Shown here: one piece after another, positions 47,097 through 57,363 of the stretch | Numbering within the stretch: position 1 is the first letter of the stretch | Layout of the letters: every line of letters begins with the position of its first letter | DNA from: Viola odorata | Lineage: Eukaryota > Streptophyta > Magnoliopsida > Malpighiales > Violaceae | Assembly: GCA_963691705.1 (NCBI GenBank) | Contig: OY829542.1 | Coordinates: 37,310,579-37,374,578, forward strand | Direction of reading: 5' to 3' | DNA: 64,000 nucleotides | Position numbers and translations under genes: made by a program | Notes under the pieces: generated by a model | Told to the model about the DNA's origin: nothing | Seen by the model: the letters and a program-made list of their open reading frames with translations, nothing else | Database searches by the model: none

Positions 47097-48058
47097 GTAC
47101 GAAATAAAGTCAATGAGGAATAAAGAAAACACATTAAACAAACCCTACATACATACAGACAAAACCAAAAACGAATAAAGGTTGTCATCGAATCTCCAGA
47201 CAAAAACATTTTAATTTAGTATTTAAATGGGCCCAAGACAACAAATCCTGTTCAGTACAGGTACCATTTAAAGACAACATTTAAAGGAACCCTAAAATTT
47301 GGTGATAAAAGGCTGGAACACAATGACACACACATCAACTCTAGCAATCCCCAAGAATAACTGTACACCAACACGATTACATCATTTCAAACCTAAATAA
47401 GTAAAAAGGAAATCACTGGAAATTAAGAACTCACCTGTCAGTCTACGCTTCGCGCGAAACGACCGTCCACGATCGCCAGTTCTTCACGCAAGTCGTTTGG
47501 ATTTCTATTCTGGGTTTGTATTCACAGGGTTTGGGTCAGAGATGTTGACAAGGAGCTCGAGTGGTGAGCGTTCTTCTTTGAGAGCGACTGCGGCCGTTAG
47601 GGTTAGGGAGAGAGATTGAAAACGATGGGTGCGCGATTGACCACGATGGGGGAGGTAAAGGTTCCCCACTGAACGACGCGTCTCTCCTTTTAGTAAATGA
47701 CGCGTCTCTCAGTTAAGTAACATGGGATGACAGTCACGCGTGATGAACGACGCGTAGTACATTTTTAGCCAAAAACGACGTCGTTTTATACCGAATTGGA
47801 AAATCCATTTACCCGACCCGTGGGTAAAATAACCGGGTCAGATTCGCCTACGTGGAACGCCACGTCAGCGGTGTCCGACGTGGGATCCGACGTGGCGTGC
47901 CACGTAGGACACTTCACGGCAATTGGTGGACGGCGTTACACGGGGGTACCAAATGTGACATTTTGTTTAAGTATGGGTACCTTTTAAACGCGAAAAACAG
48001 AGGAGGTGCCAAATCAGTCAAACAATTATTGGACAGGTACTAATTTTTGCTTTAACCC
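47097..48058 (-). repeat. right terminal inverted repeat of the MULE
   Basis: This is the partner of 41051-42012 and would act as promoter and leader for the transposase gene, whose ATG lies 25 bases beyond its inner edge. Confidence 0.93.
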
Positions 48059-48141
48059 TTTTTATTATTATTATTATTATCATTATATTGTTTTATATAA
48101 AAAGAAAGGAAAAGAGGAATTTGGGTTATTGAATGAAATTA

Positions 48142-48460
48142 GGGAAAATGATATAAAACAACCTTAAACTTTAATGTTTTGATTAATTGCAACCCTTAAC
48201 TTTTTTTTTATATTTAATTACCCCCCGGCACACTTCCGACATGTCTTGTTGACGTGGGAAGTTGCTGACGTGTCTTGATGACGTGGCATCCAGTAAGCAC
48301 ATGACGAGGCACATAACGGTGACACATCAGCAAAACGTGACGGTAGGGTTGTGATTAAACAAAATGTAAAGAAGTCGAGGGGGTGATTAAATAAAAAAAT
48401 AGTTGAGGGTTCCCACAAAATAAAACGCCAGAGTTCAGGGTTCCCAAATACCTTTTTGCC
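48142..48460 (-). mobile_element. MULE-type MITE, copy 2 (inverted)
   Basis: Its reverse complement starts GGCAAAAAGGTATTTGGGAA and runs parallel to copy 1 at 40122-40424 (shared 'gttgagggttccc', 'aaaacgtgacggtagggttg'). The far end starts GGGAAAATGATATAAAACAA. The target duplication is unclear. Confidence 0.6.
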
Positions 48461-49303
48461 ATTTTTTAATTGAAGGGAAAGTACCAAAAGATTTAAATTC
48501 TCACCAAAATTTCAATCAATTTTTTGGCGGAAAGGTTATCTTCTTTTAGAGAATAATCAGAAGATTTGAGTACTGTTGTCGCATAGGAAAAGTAAATAGA
48601 TAGGTGCTCAGGGAAAAAAAAACTCAATTACTATTGCTCAATTTATATTGACCAATGTGGTATATTCAATTAAGGAATGTTAATATGAGTAGGAAAGATA
48701 ATTTTGCTTATTTCCTAAATATAGCTAGATTAGTCAGGAGATTAGAGTCTAAAATAAACTCAAATGCTATCTGTTAATCATTTCTTAATTGTTGTGCAAA
48801 ACTCAAATCCAACATTTTAAAAAATCGGAGGGAGTGGAGCTTGTAATTAACACTTATTTTATTGCTTATAAAAAAAGCTCACTCACTTTTTTTTTTATAA
48901 ATTATACTCTCTCCATCCTAAACAAATATCGTCATGATTATTTTTTTTATCATTTTTAATATATTGATAAATTAAAATTAGTATTGATGGATCATATTTA
49001 ATAAAATAATAAAAATAATTTGCTAAAAATATATAAAAATAAAAATAAATTAATATTTTAATCGTTGTGAAAATAATTTAGGAGTCTGAAATAAATTAAG
49101 AGATAAAAAGTCAGTAATAAACACCGTGAATTGAAATGATTGAGGCTAAGACAGATCAGTCGACATATCTCCATGGAATTGGATCCAAGGGAAGGAGACT
49201 CGTTCACATACTTTCGGACTACCTAATTAAAGCCAATGTTGATGGGTTTTGTTTATTTTTCAAACAATTTATTAGCCACTTTTTGTAGAGTTTGTATATA
49301 TTC
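48461..49303. other. AT-rich intergenic DNA
   Basis: No gene is present. 'aatcggagggag' (48822) and 'actctctccatcct' (48904) look like Stowaway-type ends but do not form a clear element. Confidence 0.45.
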
Positions 49304-50386
49304 TGAGGTTTATACGGGTCGGATCGGATCGGTTATAGCCCAAAACCGTTACCGACTCATTAGAAATTAAGCGGGTCGATTCGGGTCAATTTTTACTACT
49401 ATAACTGCGGGTTAATGGGTTGGACAAGTCGGATCGATTATAGACGGGTTGGTGGGTTCTTCTCATTTTTCTTGGGTTGGAGTCCATTCCTCTCTTTCTT
49501 ATCTCTTTTCTTTTTTTTTCCTTTTTCCTTTTTTCTTTTCTTCCTTCCCTGCGCAACCCTCACTTTTCTCTCTTCTACGCAACCCTCACTCTCCTCTCTT
49601 ATATTTTCTTTCTTTCTTTCTTTTATTTCCGACCATAGGTACAACACCAAGAATTGATGGTGGTTTGGAGATTCAGTGTTTTTGGTTTTGATGGAGCTGT
49701 GGTGGATCGGTTGTTGATGATGATGGCAGCAAGGAGATCGGGTGAAATGGCTGACGGTGAGGGTAGTTGGCAGTGACGGTGGTGGTTGAATGGTTTGATT
49801 TTTGATTTTTGGCAGAGAATGGTTTGGCGAGGATTTAATGGGTCGAGGCTCGATCTGGATTTAATTTGGCAGATAGATGAATATAGGTTTTTGAAATTAA
49901 TTTTGAGAGGATTGAATTAATTTGAATTTGGCAGGAGATTGGATTAATTTGGATTGAATGGAGATTGAATTAATTTGGATTTGGAAGGAGATTGGATTAA
50001 TTTAATTTGGATCGAATGGTTTTTTTCTTTGCAGGAGGATAGCTTCAATTAATTGGCAGAGATTGGAATTGAAGTTTGTGGTTGGTTCAGTTGACAAGTC
50101 ACGAGGCTGGGAAAATGAAATCGGGAGAAAACTGGAACCAGAATTGGGAAAGGAGAAGAAAGTGAAATCGGGAGAAAGAGATGCTTATAGTTAGGGTTAA
50201 TTGGCAGGTATAGTCGGTTATAAGCGATTTTAAAAAATTCGACTCGCGAATTGACCCGTCACCAAATTTAACGGGTCGGTTATGTATCTGTATATAGACG
50301 GATTAGACGGGTCAATTCTTTTAGCGGGTCGGTTACGCCGGTTATACAGATCGGGTCGGGTTGGGCGGGTCAAATGTATACCCCTA
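49304..50386. mobile_element. non-autonomous hAT-like element (GTGTACA group), copy 3, degraded
   Basis: The left end TGAGGTTTATACGGGTCGG and the right end read inward TAGGGGTATACATTTGACCC resemble copies 1 and 2. Both ends carry arrays of 'gggtcggatcgg' / 'gggtcggttatacgg'. The flanks no longer show a matching 8-bp duplication, so it is probably older. The interior is noncoding, with G/T-rich degenerate repeats ('tgaattaatttggat'). Confidence 0.7.
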
Positions 50387-51219
50387 CTCGTAACAATTAA
50401 CCATTCCACTTTTATATGTTATGAGCATAATTTTTAATATTCAAATAGAATTAATGTAGTAAAGTTTTAGGTGTAAGTGTGAGAGAAATATCAGAGTGTT
50501 GACATTCCTAGGAAAGCTTTCTATATGTGTTCTTGATGGTGCATTCCAACGTTTTCACAACAAAGATGTTTCTTGCATTCTATCATATAGATTACTGCAC
50601 AAGTCAGGAGTCTGACATGACTAGAACCTCGGTGTTGGTTCTAACATGTTCTATTAAACTGAGGATGACATTTGACCCATCATAATGGGTACCGAGTGAT
50701 ATAGATGCAATTCAATCACCCGTTCGATTGGTTGAACTAATTATCACTCACTAGTTCAATTCAATCGATCCAAAACTTTTTTTTAGTTTTGTAATATTTA
50801 ATTAGGTTTGTGCCCGAAATCTATAATATTACTTCATTTTATGAAGAGGGTGAAGTAAGTTTTACTCCCTCTGGCTCAGATCAAATGACGTTTTAGCATC
50901 CAAAAGCAGGTGCAAAACAAATGACGTTATCGGTTTCCCACGCTGGAGAAGACGAGGGTGCCCCTGCCTGCGCTGGTGACGACGATGACGAATTCAGCTT
51001 GGCTCAATGCTGACATTGATTCCCTCTCTTGTGTTTGAATTTAAAATTTGCGTGGGAACGGAAGATTTTTCCTATTAATACCACCACGAATGATGTAAGC
51101 ATCACAAAATTTCATCTTCAATTTCAGTGTTTAATTTCATTGCAAATTTCGGGTTTCAATTTCTACTTTACCAAATATAGGGTGTTGATTTTTGGGATGA
51201 TTCACAGGATGATAGTTGC
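50387..51219. other. intergenic DNA, possible upstream exon region
   Basis: 'actccctctggctcagatca' near 50864 resembles a Stowaway end. An acceptor-like 'attcacag' precedes the ORF at 51220, so an upstream exon may exist, but I cannot define one. Confidence 0.4.
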
Positions 51220-51840
51220 GTGCAATTTCATCCGCGTATGGGTATGTTCGTACCAGATTCAATTGGAGTCCCTAGGGTTGAGGATGATGTCGTCGCGGCG
51301 GTGGAGGTTGATGATGTAGTCACGGAGGAGGGGGTTGAAGATGATGTCGGCGCGGTGGCTGTTGCGGCGGATGCAATCTGTGAAATGGATGTCATTGTGG
51401 CAGATATCTACGAAAGTGAAGACGACGTCGTGTTTGAAGAAATGGCTGTTGCGGCGGATGCAATCTGTGAAATGGATGTCATTGTGGCAGATACCTACGA
51501 AAGTGAAGACGACGTCGTGTTTGAAGAAATGACGGCTGTGTCCGAGGAAGAAATTGCAACCCGTGTGACTGTTTTGGAAGCGGAGGAGGTTTCATGCTCT
51601 CTTGCCAGTGAAGAAGATGGGAATCTCGGCTTCCATCATGGGTGTCCAAAGAAGTATCAAATTCCTGATTTAAATCTACCTTCCATTGAGGATTTAATGC
51701 ATACATTAGAAGTGGAGGTGGACATGGATTTCGATCTCAATAAATTGCCAATCCGAGGTATGTTTGGCCGTAAAGATGACCCATTCTATGAAGAGAGCTT
51801 CATGCACATGTTGCGTCTTCTTCTCCTTAATTTCTACTGA
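51220..51840 (+). CDS. acidic hypothetical protein with 29-aa duplication and EAR-like motifs
   Basis: The 206-aa frame is rich in D, E and V. Two nearly identical 29-residue units (VAADAICEMDVIVADIYESE and nine more residues) are encoded by 87-bp tandem repeats at 51357-51443 and 51444-51530. The C-terminal part holds two DLN motifs, IPDLNLPSIED and DFDLNKLPIRG; the first fits the DLNxP/LxLxL form of EAR repression motifs. The N-terminus may continue through an upstream exon. No family was recognised. DLN-rich acidic proteins are also common in plant transposon-derived ORFs, so host or transposon origin is open. Confidence 0.5.
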   Translation: MQFHPRMGMFVPDSIGVPRVEDDVVAAVEVDDVVTEEGVEDDVGAVAVAADAICEMDVIVADIYESEDDVVFEEMAVAADAICEMDVIVADTYESEDDVVFEEMTAVSEEEIATRVTVLEAEEVSCSLASEEDGNLGFHHGCPKKYQIPDLNLPSIEDLMHTLEVEVDMDFDLNKLPIRGMFGRKDDPFYEESFMHMLRLLLLNFY

Positions 51841-53147
51841 ATATATTAGGATGTTTGTTGTAGACATAATGCTGTTGACTTTTGGATGGCCAGTTTTTGC
51901 TATATTAGTGTGTTTCTGGTAGACTGAATGTTGTTTTCTGTTAGGATGACCACTTTCTTCAATGTACTAGGGTGTTTATGGTAGTAGTAGGATGTTGGAT
52001 TTAGGATGGTCAACTTTTACCTTCCATTTTGTTCAACTGTGAAACTCATAACGTATATTATTCCTCAAATTAATGAATTGATATTGACTATCTCATTGTC
52101 TTCCCATTATGGTTGTGAACTGTTTTTCTTGAATGGTTAAAGTGTATTTGCCCTTGGTATTTTTAACATGAATGCTTTAATTACAGGAACATGGGTCCTT
52201 CTTTGAGCATGTTTAATCCAGTTGCATTGATGCCCTGTTCTTTTTATCTGTTCCACTTTTATGAGCTCTACATTGTCGGTTTGGTTTGTATATGGAATCG
52301 CATGAGCAGAAGCAACTATATTGAGAACATAATACTCTGTTTTATTTTTCCTGTGTTGCATCACTAGTTTGCACTACTTGCTATTGCTTGATCATAAATA
52401 TCCATTTTTTGGGATTTAAATGCTTGGATGGTGCATAATAGGCACCTGGAATGATAATTAAACATGACTTTGATGGATTACAAATTGGAAATCATTGTTG
52501 CGAATTTGATGGATTTTGAATAACACTTCCCCAAACCCTGTTGACGATTTGGCCATTTAATGCTCCTTTAAATGAGCTAGGCCACGGGCTTGCCCTAGAA
52601 AAATAAGAGTGTCAGCTGTGAGCTAAATAAACAACTTAATAGTTTTTGGATAACACTTTAACTGAGAAGCCCTTATCAAGAATGACTGTTTAGCTGGACA
52701 CACACATAACGATAGTGAAAAATTGTTTTATTTGCATTCAATAATAAAAGAAAACTATCAGATCCAAAACTGGAAATCACAGAGCAATTATTTGTAACCA
52801 GAGAAGAGATGGAGTGCAGAGATTGAGATCTAGAGACCGCTGCAACCGGGTCTTAAAGCCGATCTACCGCCTCATCTCTAATGCAAAAACTAGACTTCAA
52901 GTAAGTGGATAAACTATAAACAAAATCCCTACAAAATGGTTTGTTCGACAAGATAATTGATTGGAAGTGATAAGCTCCAGAAGAGGTTCCTTCGAAGTCC
53001 CTTGATTTTCTCAACCGCCCAGTTGTTGTCCTGATCCACTAATATCCACTGCCAGCTCGCGTGCTAAAGTCTCCTAGGCCAAGTCGATCTCCATCTTGGT
53101 ACTCATGCTAGGCCTAGCCTGTGACCTAGCCAAGCTGAGTCTCTGAT
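51841..53147. other. no recognised gene
   Basis: AT-rich to 52700. 52800-53147 has LTR-like composition and may be older LTR debris. The ORF 52137-52364 minus has no support. Confidence 0.4.
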
Positions 53148-53769
53148 ATGATCCGACCCACGACTGTGTGAGCCGAATGATATGCAACAAATGGACGATC
53201 TAGCTCTAGAGTTTGAGGCATGAAAATAATAAGAAAACAGCAACAAATATGGAGGAAATGATTTATGGAGACGCAGTGGAATTATAAAGATACGTTACCT
53301 GGATGAACGGGTGGAAGTGGTTAGGATCTTTGGTCTTTTTGATTGACTCAACAAGGGGGATCCACCGAAGAAGAAGAATCTTCTTCTGCTTTTTTGGAAG
53401 AAAATGATGATCCGAAAATAGGCATTTATGACAAGTTTGCCCTTCAAAACCCCTAAAAAATGGAAACTTCGCATTTTGACAATTTCTGGGCGTCATCACT
53501 TCGTGTCTGGGCGTGATGACGCCAACTTCAGAAGGGAGAATTGTCGTTGCTGATTCCCCGGCGTCATTACTTCGTGTCTGGGCGTGATGACGCCTAAAAC
53601 AAGCTGAAAAATGCCAAAGTAACCCTTTTGGCCTCGTTTTTGCGCACGTCTTTCGGCCCTCGATATGTCGTGCAATAATCTTCAAGGCCGTGCCATTTCT
53701 CTTGGCTTCAAAGGGGTCCGTGAACACATCATCACCTTTCCCTTCGAAAGGATTCATCCTCGAATCCAT
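53148..53769 (-). repeat. Reina-like LTR fragment with pol tail remnant
   Basis: Read on the minus strand, a degenerate MDSRMNPFEGKGDD peptide and purine tract (53769-53735) lead into an LTR that starts TGATGATGTG (53734) and may end GATCATATCA (53148). It contains a ~40-bp direct duplication, 'ttcgtgtctgggcgtgatga', at 53500 and 53571. No PBS follows, so it is a solo or broken LTR. Confidence 0.55.
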
Positions 53770-53899
53770 AGCCTTAATTTCTATCTATCTATTACATTCT
53801 TAACTATTAGTTACACAAATTAATTTACCCACTATTACTTATAGGAATTAATCAATTCACTATTAATTACAAAGAATGAATCAACCCAAAATAATTAAA

Positions 53900-53975
53900 G
53901 GTAGGTGTAATCGCATCATCACCTTTTCCTTTGAAAAAGATTCGTCTTCGAATCCAAAACTCTCATTTTATACCT
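53900..53975 (-). repeat. second pol-tail/polypurine remnant
   Basis: The minus strand reads a DSKTNLFQRKR-like peptide followed by AAAGGAAAAGGTGATGATGC, the same pol-end/LTR-start junction as at 53769. It is a second partial copy in the same orientation. Confidence 0.5.
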
Positions 53976-55014
53976 GTAAAGAAAATAAATTTTATATTGT
54001 ATATATACGAGTTAGCGAAAATAAACACTCATCTCACGTGTTTGCGCTCGTGTTTACTCTCTTAAAATTGCGCTCACTAATCACTCAACTCTTCTATATT
54101 TGATGCCAAAAAGTGTCAACTTAAGTTGTTTGAGTATAGGACTTGGGCAGCTTTTGAAAGAGATATTTTGGGGGGGAAAGTTGCTGCCAAACCAGCTGGT
54201 TGCTTTGATCAAATGGGAAAGTGCAGGCTGGATTTTTGTGGCTCCCTTTGGCTTAGCACAAAAACGACAATATTGGGAAGAGAGTGTATGAGTAGGTGAG
54301 GGTTTTAAGGAAAAGTGAGAAGGGTGATAGCTACTGAATTTTGACTCAATTTAAAATAGATTAAACTAAAATCTAAACACAAACTTGATTGCTGAACATA
54401 AGACAAATGGATTTACAAGACACAAACTGAAGAACACACCAAGAACATGAAGAACACTAAGAATATTCTTGACAGACTCTGGGTACTGACCTGAAAACAT
54501 AGCAAATGAAGGCTAAAAATCACGAAACTTGACAGACATACTTCTAAGACATGGATCTACAACTTTCATGAAGGGAAGAAAAGACGATTCCTACTAGAAA
54601 ATACTGAAAATAGACTCAAACACAGGGACTATTTTTCTCGGATGAAATCTACACACTTTTCTTTGGTGGTCAAAAAGTATATAAATTTCACAGAATTAAC
54701 AGACGACTCAAAATAAAAGTTGTTCCACACAGATTGAAGTTTAAGCACGTAAAATCCTAGATTGGTATTTTCTTCCTTGTTTCCCTACGTAATTACTCTA
54801 TTCTAAGTCCAATTAGTGTCCAAAATTAAATCCATTTTCCTTGGGCACTATTGCGGCTTTCCTTGCCTTTCTTTCTTACCTTGGTTGTCTTGCTTTCCAT
54901 GAGCTCTAGTTGATTCGTAGAGTCTTACTAGCTTAAGTGATTAGTTTGTGATTGAGATAAGAGTGTGAGAGAAAATTGTGAGCATATTAGAGTGACAAAC
55001 ACGAGAGCAAACAC
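53976..55014. other. degenerate retrotransposon DNA
   Basis: No gene recognised. Toward 54950-55014 it becomes a leader resembling that of the nested element ('cacgtgagggag'). Confidence 0.4.
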
Positions 55015-55080
55015 GTGAGGGAGCGCCTAACCCTTTTTATCTATCAAGTGCGTTTGTTTTCTTTTTGTAGGTACTTTTCT

Positions 55081-55383
55081 ATGTCTATCTATTATGAGGA
55101 TGTTGGGTCCTCTTGGGAGGAGGAATCTTGTTGTTCTAGCACCGACTGCACCACGGTGGCTAGTGACTGTTTCTCTTCTTGTTATGAGGTGAGCTACTTG
55201 GATGAGCTTGAGACACCGTATGGAGCTAGCTCTTGTTGTGAAGGTGTCGCCTACCCCTCGGTTGCTAGTGATGGTCACGGTTCTTGTTATAAGGGCGCTT
55301 ATTCTGATGGGTATGAGACACGGTATGGTTCTTATTCTTATGAGGTTGACACCCAAGACCACCATTCGTGTGTCGAGGGCTAA
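55081..55383 (+). pseudogene. acidic Y/S/C-rich ORF, gag-position fragment
   Basis: The ORF starts MSIYYEDVGSSWEEESCCSS and has repeats of S-C-Y/C-E-G/V and D-G-Y-E-T-R/P-Y-G. Composition, leader ('cacgtgagggag') and position match ORF1 of the nested element (10284-10826), but the ORF is shorter and richer in Cys. It is followed at ~55400 by unrelated minus-strand retroelement sequence, so it is a truncated copy. Confidence 0.5.
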
Positions 55384-55600
55384 AGTTTGAGACTTGGCTC
55401 TATGGATGGTAAAACAACTCAAGAACACCTTAGAACACAAAACAAACTGGACTGCCTCGGTCGGTGATTCTGTCTTTTTCGCGTTGTGGTCGGATGACAT
55501 TCATGATGACCCAACACAATAACTCAAGAAAACAAAAACAAAAACACCAACAAACTCAAGAAATCAAAAACACAAGATTTACAAACCCAAGAGCCCAGAA

Positions 55601-55612
55601 GCTCTGCTACCA
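55601..55612 (-). other. primer binding site
   Basis: The minus strand reads TGGTAGCAGAGC two bases after the LTR end. It matches the PBS of the nested element at ten or more positions. Confidence 0.65.
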
Positions 55613-55614
55613 CT

Positions 55615-56500
55615 TGATACGATCAAGCCTCGACTAGGATTGCTCGAATGTATTTTGGAGCTTTGGTGGATCTTGCCCGGAGGGAGCCTTGCTTGACACG
55701 GATTAGAAGAGAAGAAGGGAGGTTGGATGCGAAATGAGTAGATGTAATGGATTTAATGAAGAACACGAAGAACTTGAAAAATACAAGCGTAGATCTTTAA
55801 TATCCGAAACTAACAAATATTCGGTTACAAGCTTAGATTTTCCAAAGAAAGATAGGGAGGAGAGAACTCACTGAAGCTATCTTTCTTAAGGAAGGATTTG
55901 AGTTTTAGTGTGAAAAGGAAGGAGAAAACTCACTTAAACAAAAACTCCCCGGAAGAAATATGAAGGTCATTAACTATTTATAGTGAAGTGCAAAAATGAC
56001 CTAAAATAAGAGTGGGCGGCTAGGGTTAGGCTTCTGGCGGTATACCGCCAGCCAATCCATACATATTAAGTTGGCCATGTCGAAGCTAACGGCATGACAC
56101 TTGGCTCATGGCGGTATGGCGCCTTGTTCCTGGCGGTATGCCGCTAGCCATGCCCTCATTCTAGCGGTATGCCGCCAGCCATTGATATTCCAATTAATTG
56201 CCCATGTCGAAGCTGACGGCATGCGGCCTGGCTCTTGGCGGTATGCCGCCAGCTGCGGCCTCGAATGACTTAGACATGCCATTTCCTAAAATACAAGGGC
56301 TTGGGTTTGCACTTGTTTCTTCTTGGTGGGCAATCATTAGGACTACCTTCTCTATGACTTGAGACGACTCCTTACTTGTCTCGGCTTTAATCCACAATGC
56401 TAACTTCTTCACCATGCTACGTGTGATTGGCCCTTGCATTGGCATGGTGTCTCCGGCCTCTTGGTTGGTTGTGGTTGTAGTCTTGGGCATGATCACATCA
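55615..56500 (-). repeat. Reina-like Ty3/gypsy LTR
   Basis: The 886-bp LTR on the minus strand runs from TGATGTGATC (56500) to GATCGTATCA (55615), the same terminal design as the nested element's LTRs. It is preceded by pol and a purine tract on one side and followed by a PBS on the other, so it sat between two internal regions. Five GGCGGTATRCCGCC-type modules lie at 56035-56260. Confidence 0.8.
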
Positions 56501-56930
56501 TCTCCTCCTCCTTTGAAAGGATTCGTCCTCGAATCCATTTCTTGGGCAGCCATGGTACCTACATCGCAAAGAGCTAAGTCATTAACATTAAACGTATTGC
56601 TTATTGGACCATACTCACTTGGGATGTCTTTGACATAGGCATTGGCGTTGACGCGGTAGAGGATTTAGAAAGGCCCATCGCCTCGGGGACTTAGCTTGCC
56701 CCGCCTTTGGTTAGGAAACCGTTCTTTTCGCCAATGAAGCCAAACCCATTGTCCGGCTTCAAATTCAGTAGGCGTATTGCCTTTGTTACGCTTGGTTGTT
56801 TCCCGCTCATTCATTCTCTCAATGTTTTAGCGGACTTGCTCATGGAGCTTCTTGATTGTGGCCACTTTGGTGTCCCCATTGATAATAATCAAGACAATTC
56901 CAAGGGTATTTCCATCTTCACACCAGCCTT
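56501..56930 (-). pseudogene. Ty3/gypsy pol C-terminus (integrase end)
   Basis: On the minus strand, 56910-56600 reads LHEQVR-NIERMNERETTKR, then WVWLHWRKERFPNQRRGKL and SPRGDGPF--LYRVNANAYV, the C-terminal integrase region of plant chromovirus-like elements. It continues GPITRSMVKKL and MDSRTNPFKGGGDD at the very end. Stops (for example near 56830 and 56668) and truncation at ~56930 make it inactive. Confidence 0.75.
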
Positions 56931-56936
56931 GAGACC

Positions 56937-57276
56937 GGAACCCTACAGTGCCAGCTGGGTGGGGAGTCTCACGCGTTATCTACTCATACGTACGATGTCA
57001 TCCCATCCCAGGTCAGCCATGACGTCACTTGAGGCATTATCTTGTAGAGGTAATGCCCACGCTCTGCCTATAAATACCCCACCATTCGAAATGAGAGGTA
57101 AGCCTATGATCGCTACTCGAACCTCTACTAGTTGGAACAACCTTACTGACTTAAGCATCGGAGTGTCTACGCTGGAGCCCCCCTCCGGCGCTTTACAGGT
57201 ACACTCGACGACAACTACAGTAACTCCGAGCGGCCATAATCCTCACCCCAATTCTCCAGAAGTCCGAATCTTATCA
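56937..57276 (+). repeat. 5' LTR (truncated) of the Tat-type element
   Basis: It is homologous to 62690-63124. It has TATAAATA at 57069-57076, then 'gcatcggagtgtctac' and 'gcgctttacaggta', and ends CTTATCA just before a PBS-like 'gtgctttcgttgagag'. The left end is cut at the junction with the Reina-like remnant. Confidence 0.75.
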
Positions 57277-57363
57277 AACTAGTGCTTTCGTTGAGAGCCT
57301 TGGTTTATTAAGTGAGCGTCCTTAATAGCTAAGCTCTGTCTTTCTTGGAAGATCGGAATGATC

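Larger units (their letters stand above)
41051..48058. mobile_element. 7.0-kb apparently autonomous MULE
   Basis: The ends are GGGTTAAAGCAAAAATTAG in inverted orientation, with ~960-bp TIRs (41051-42012 and 47097-48058). The flanks ATTTTATTA (41042-41050) and TTTTTATTA (48059-48067) form a 9-bp target duplication with one mismatch. Inside are a complete four-exon transposase gene (minus strand) and a convergent GRF-zinc-finger gene (plus strand), so each TIR would serve as promoter for one gene, as in maize MuDR. The TIRs differ at only a few positions, which implies a young insertion. Confidence 0.93.

Noticed and set aside
49415..49691. F/L/S-rich ORFs and antisense K/E-rich ORF
   Set aside because: T/C-rich stretch inside the degraded hAT-like element, with no conserved motif.
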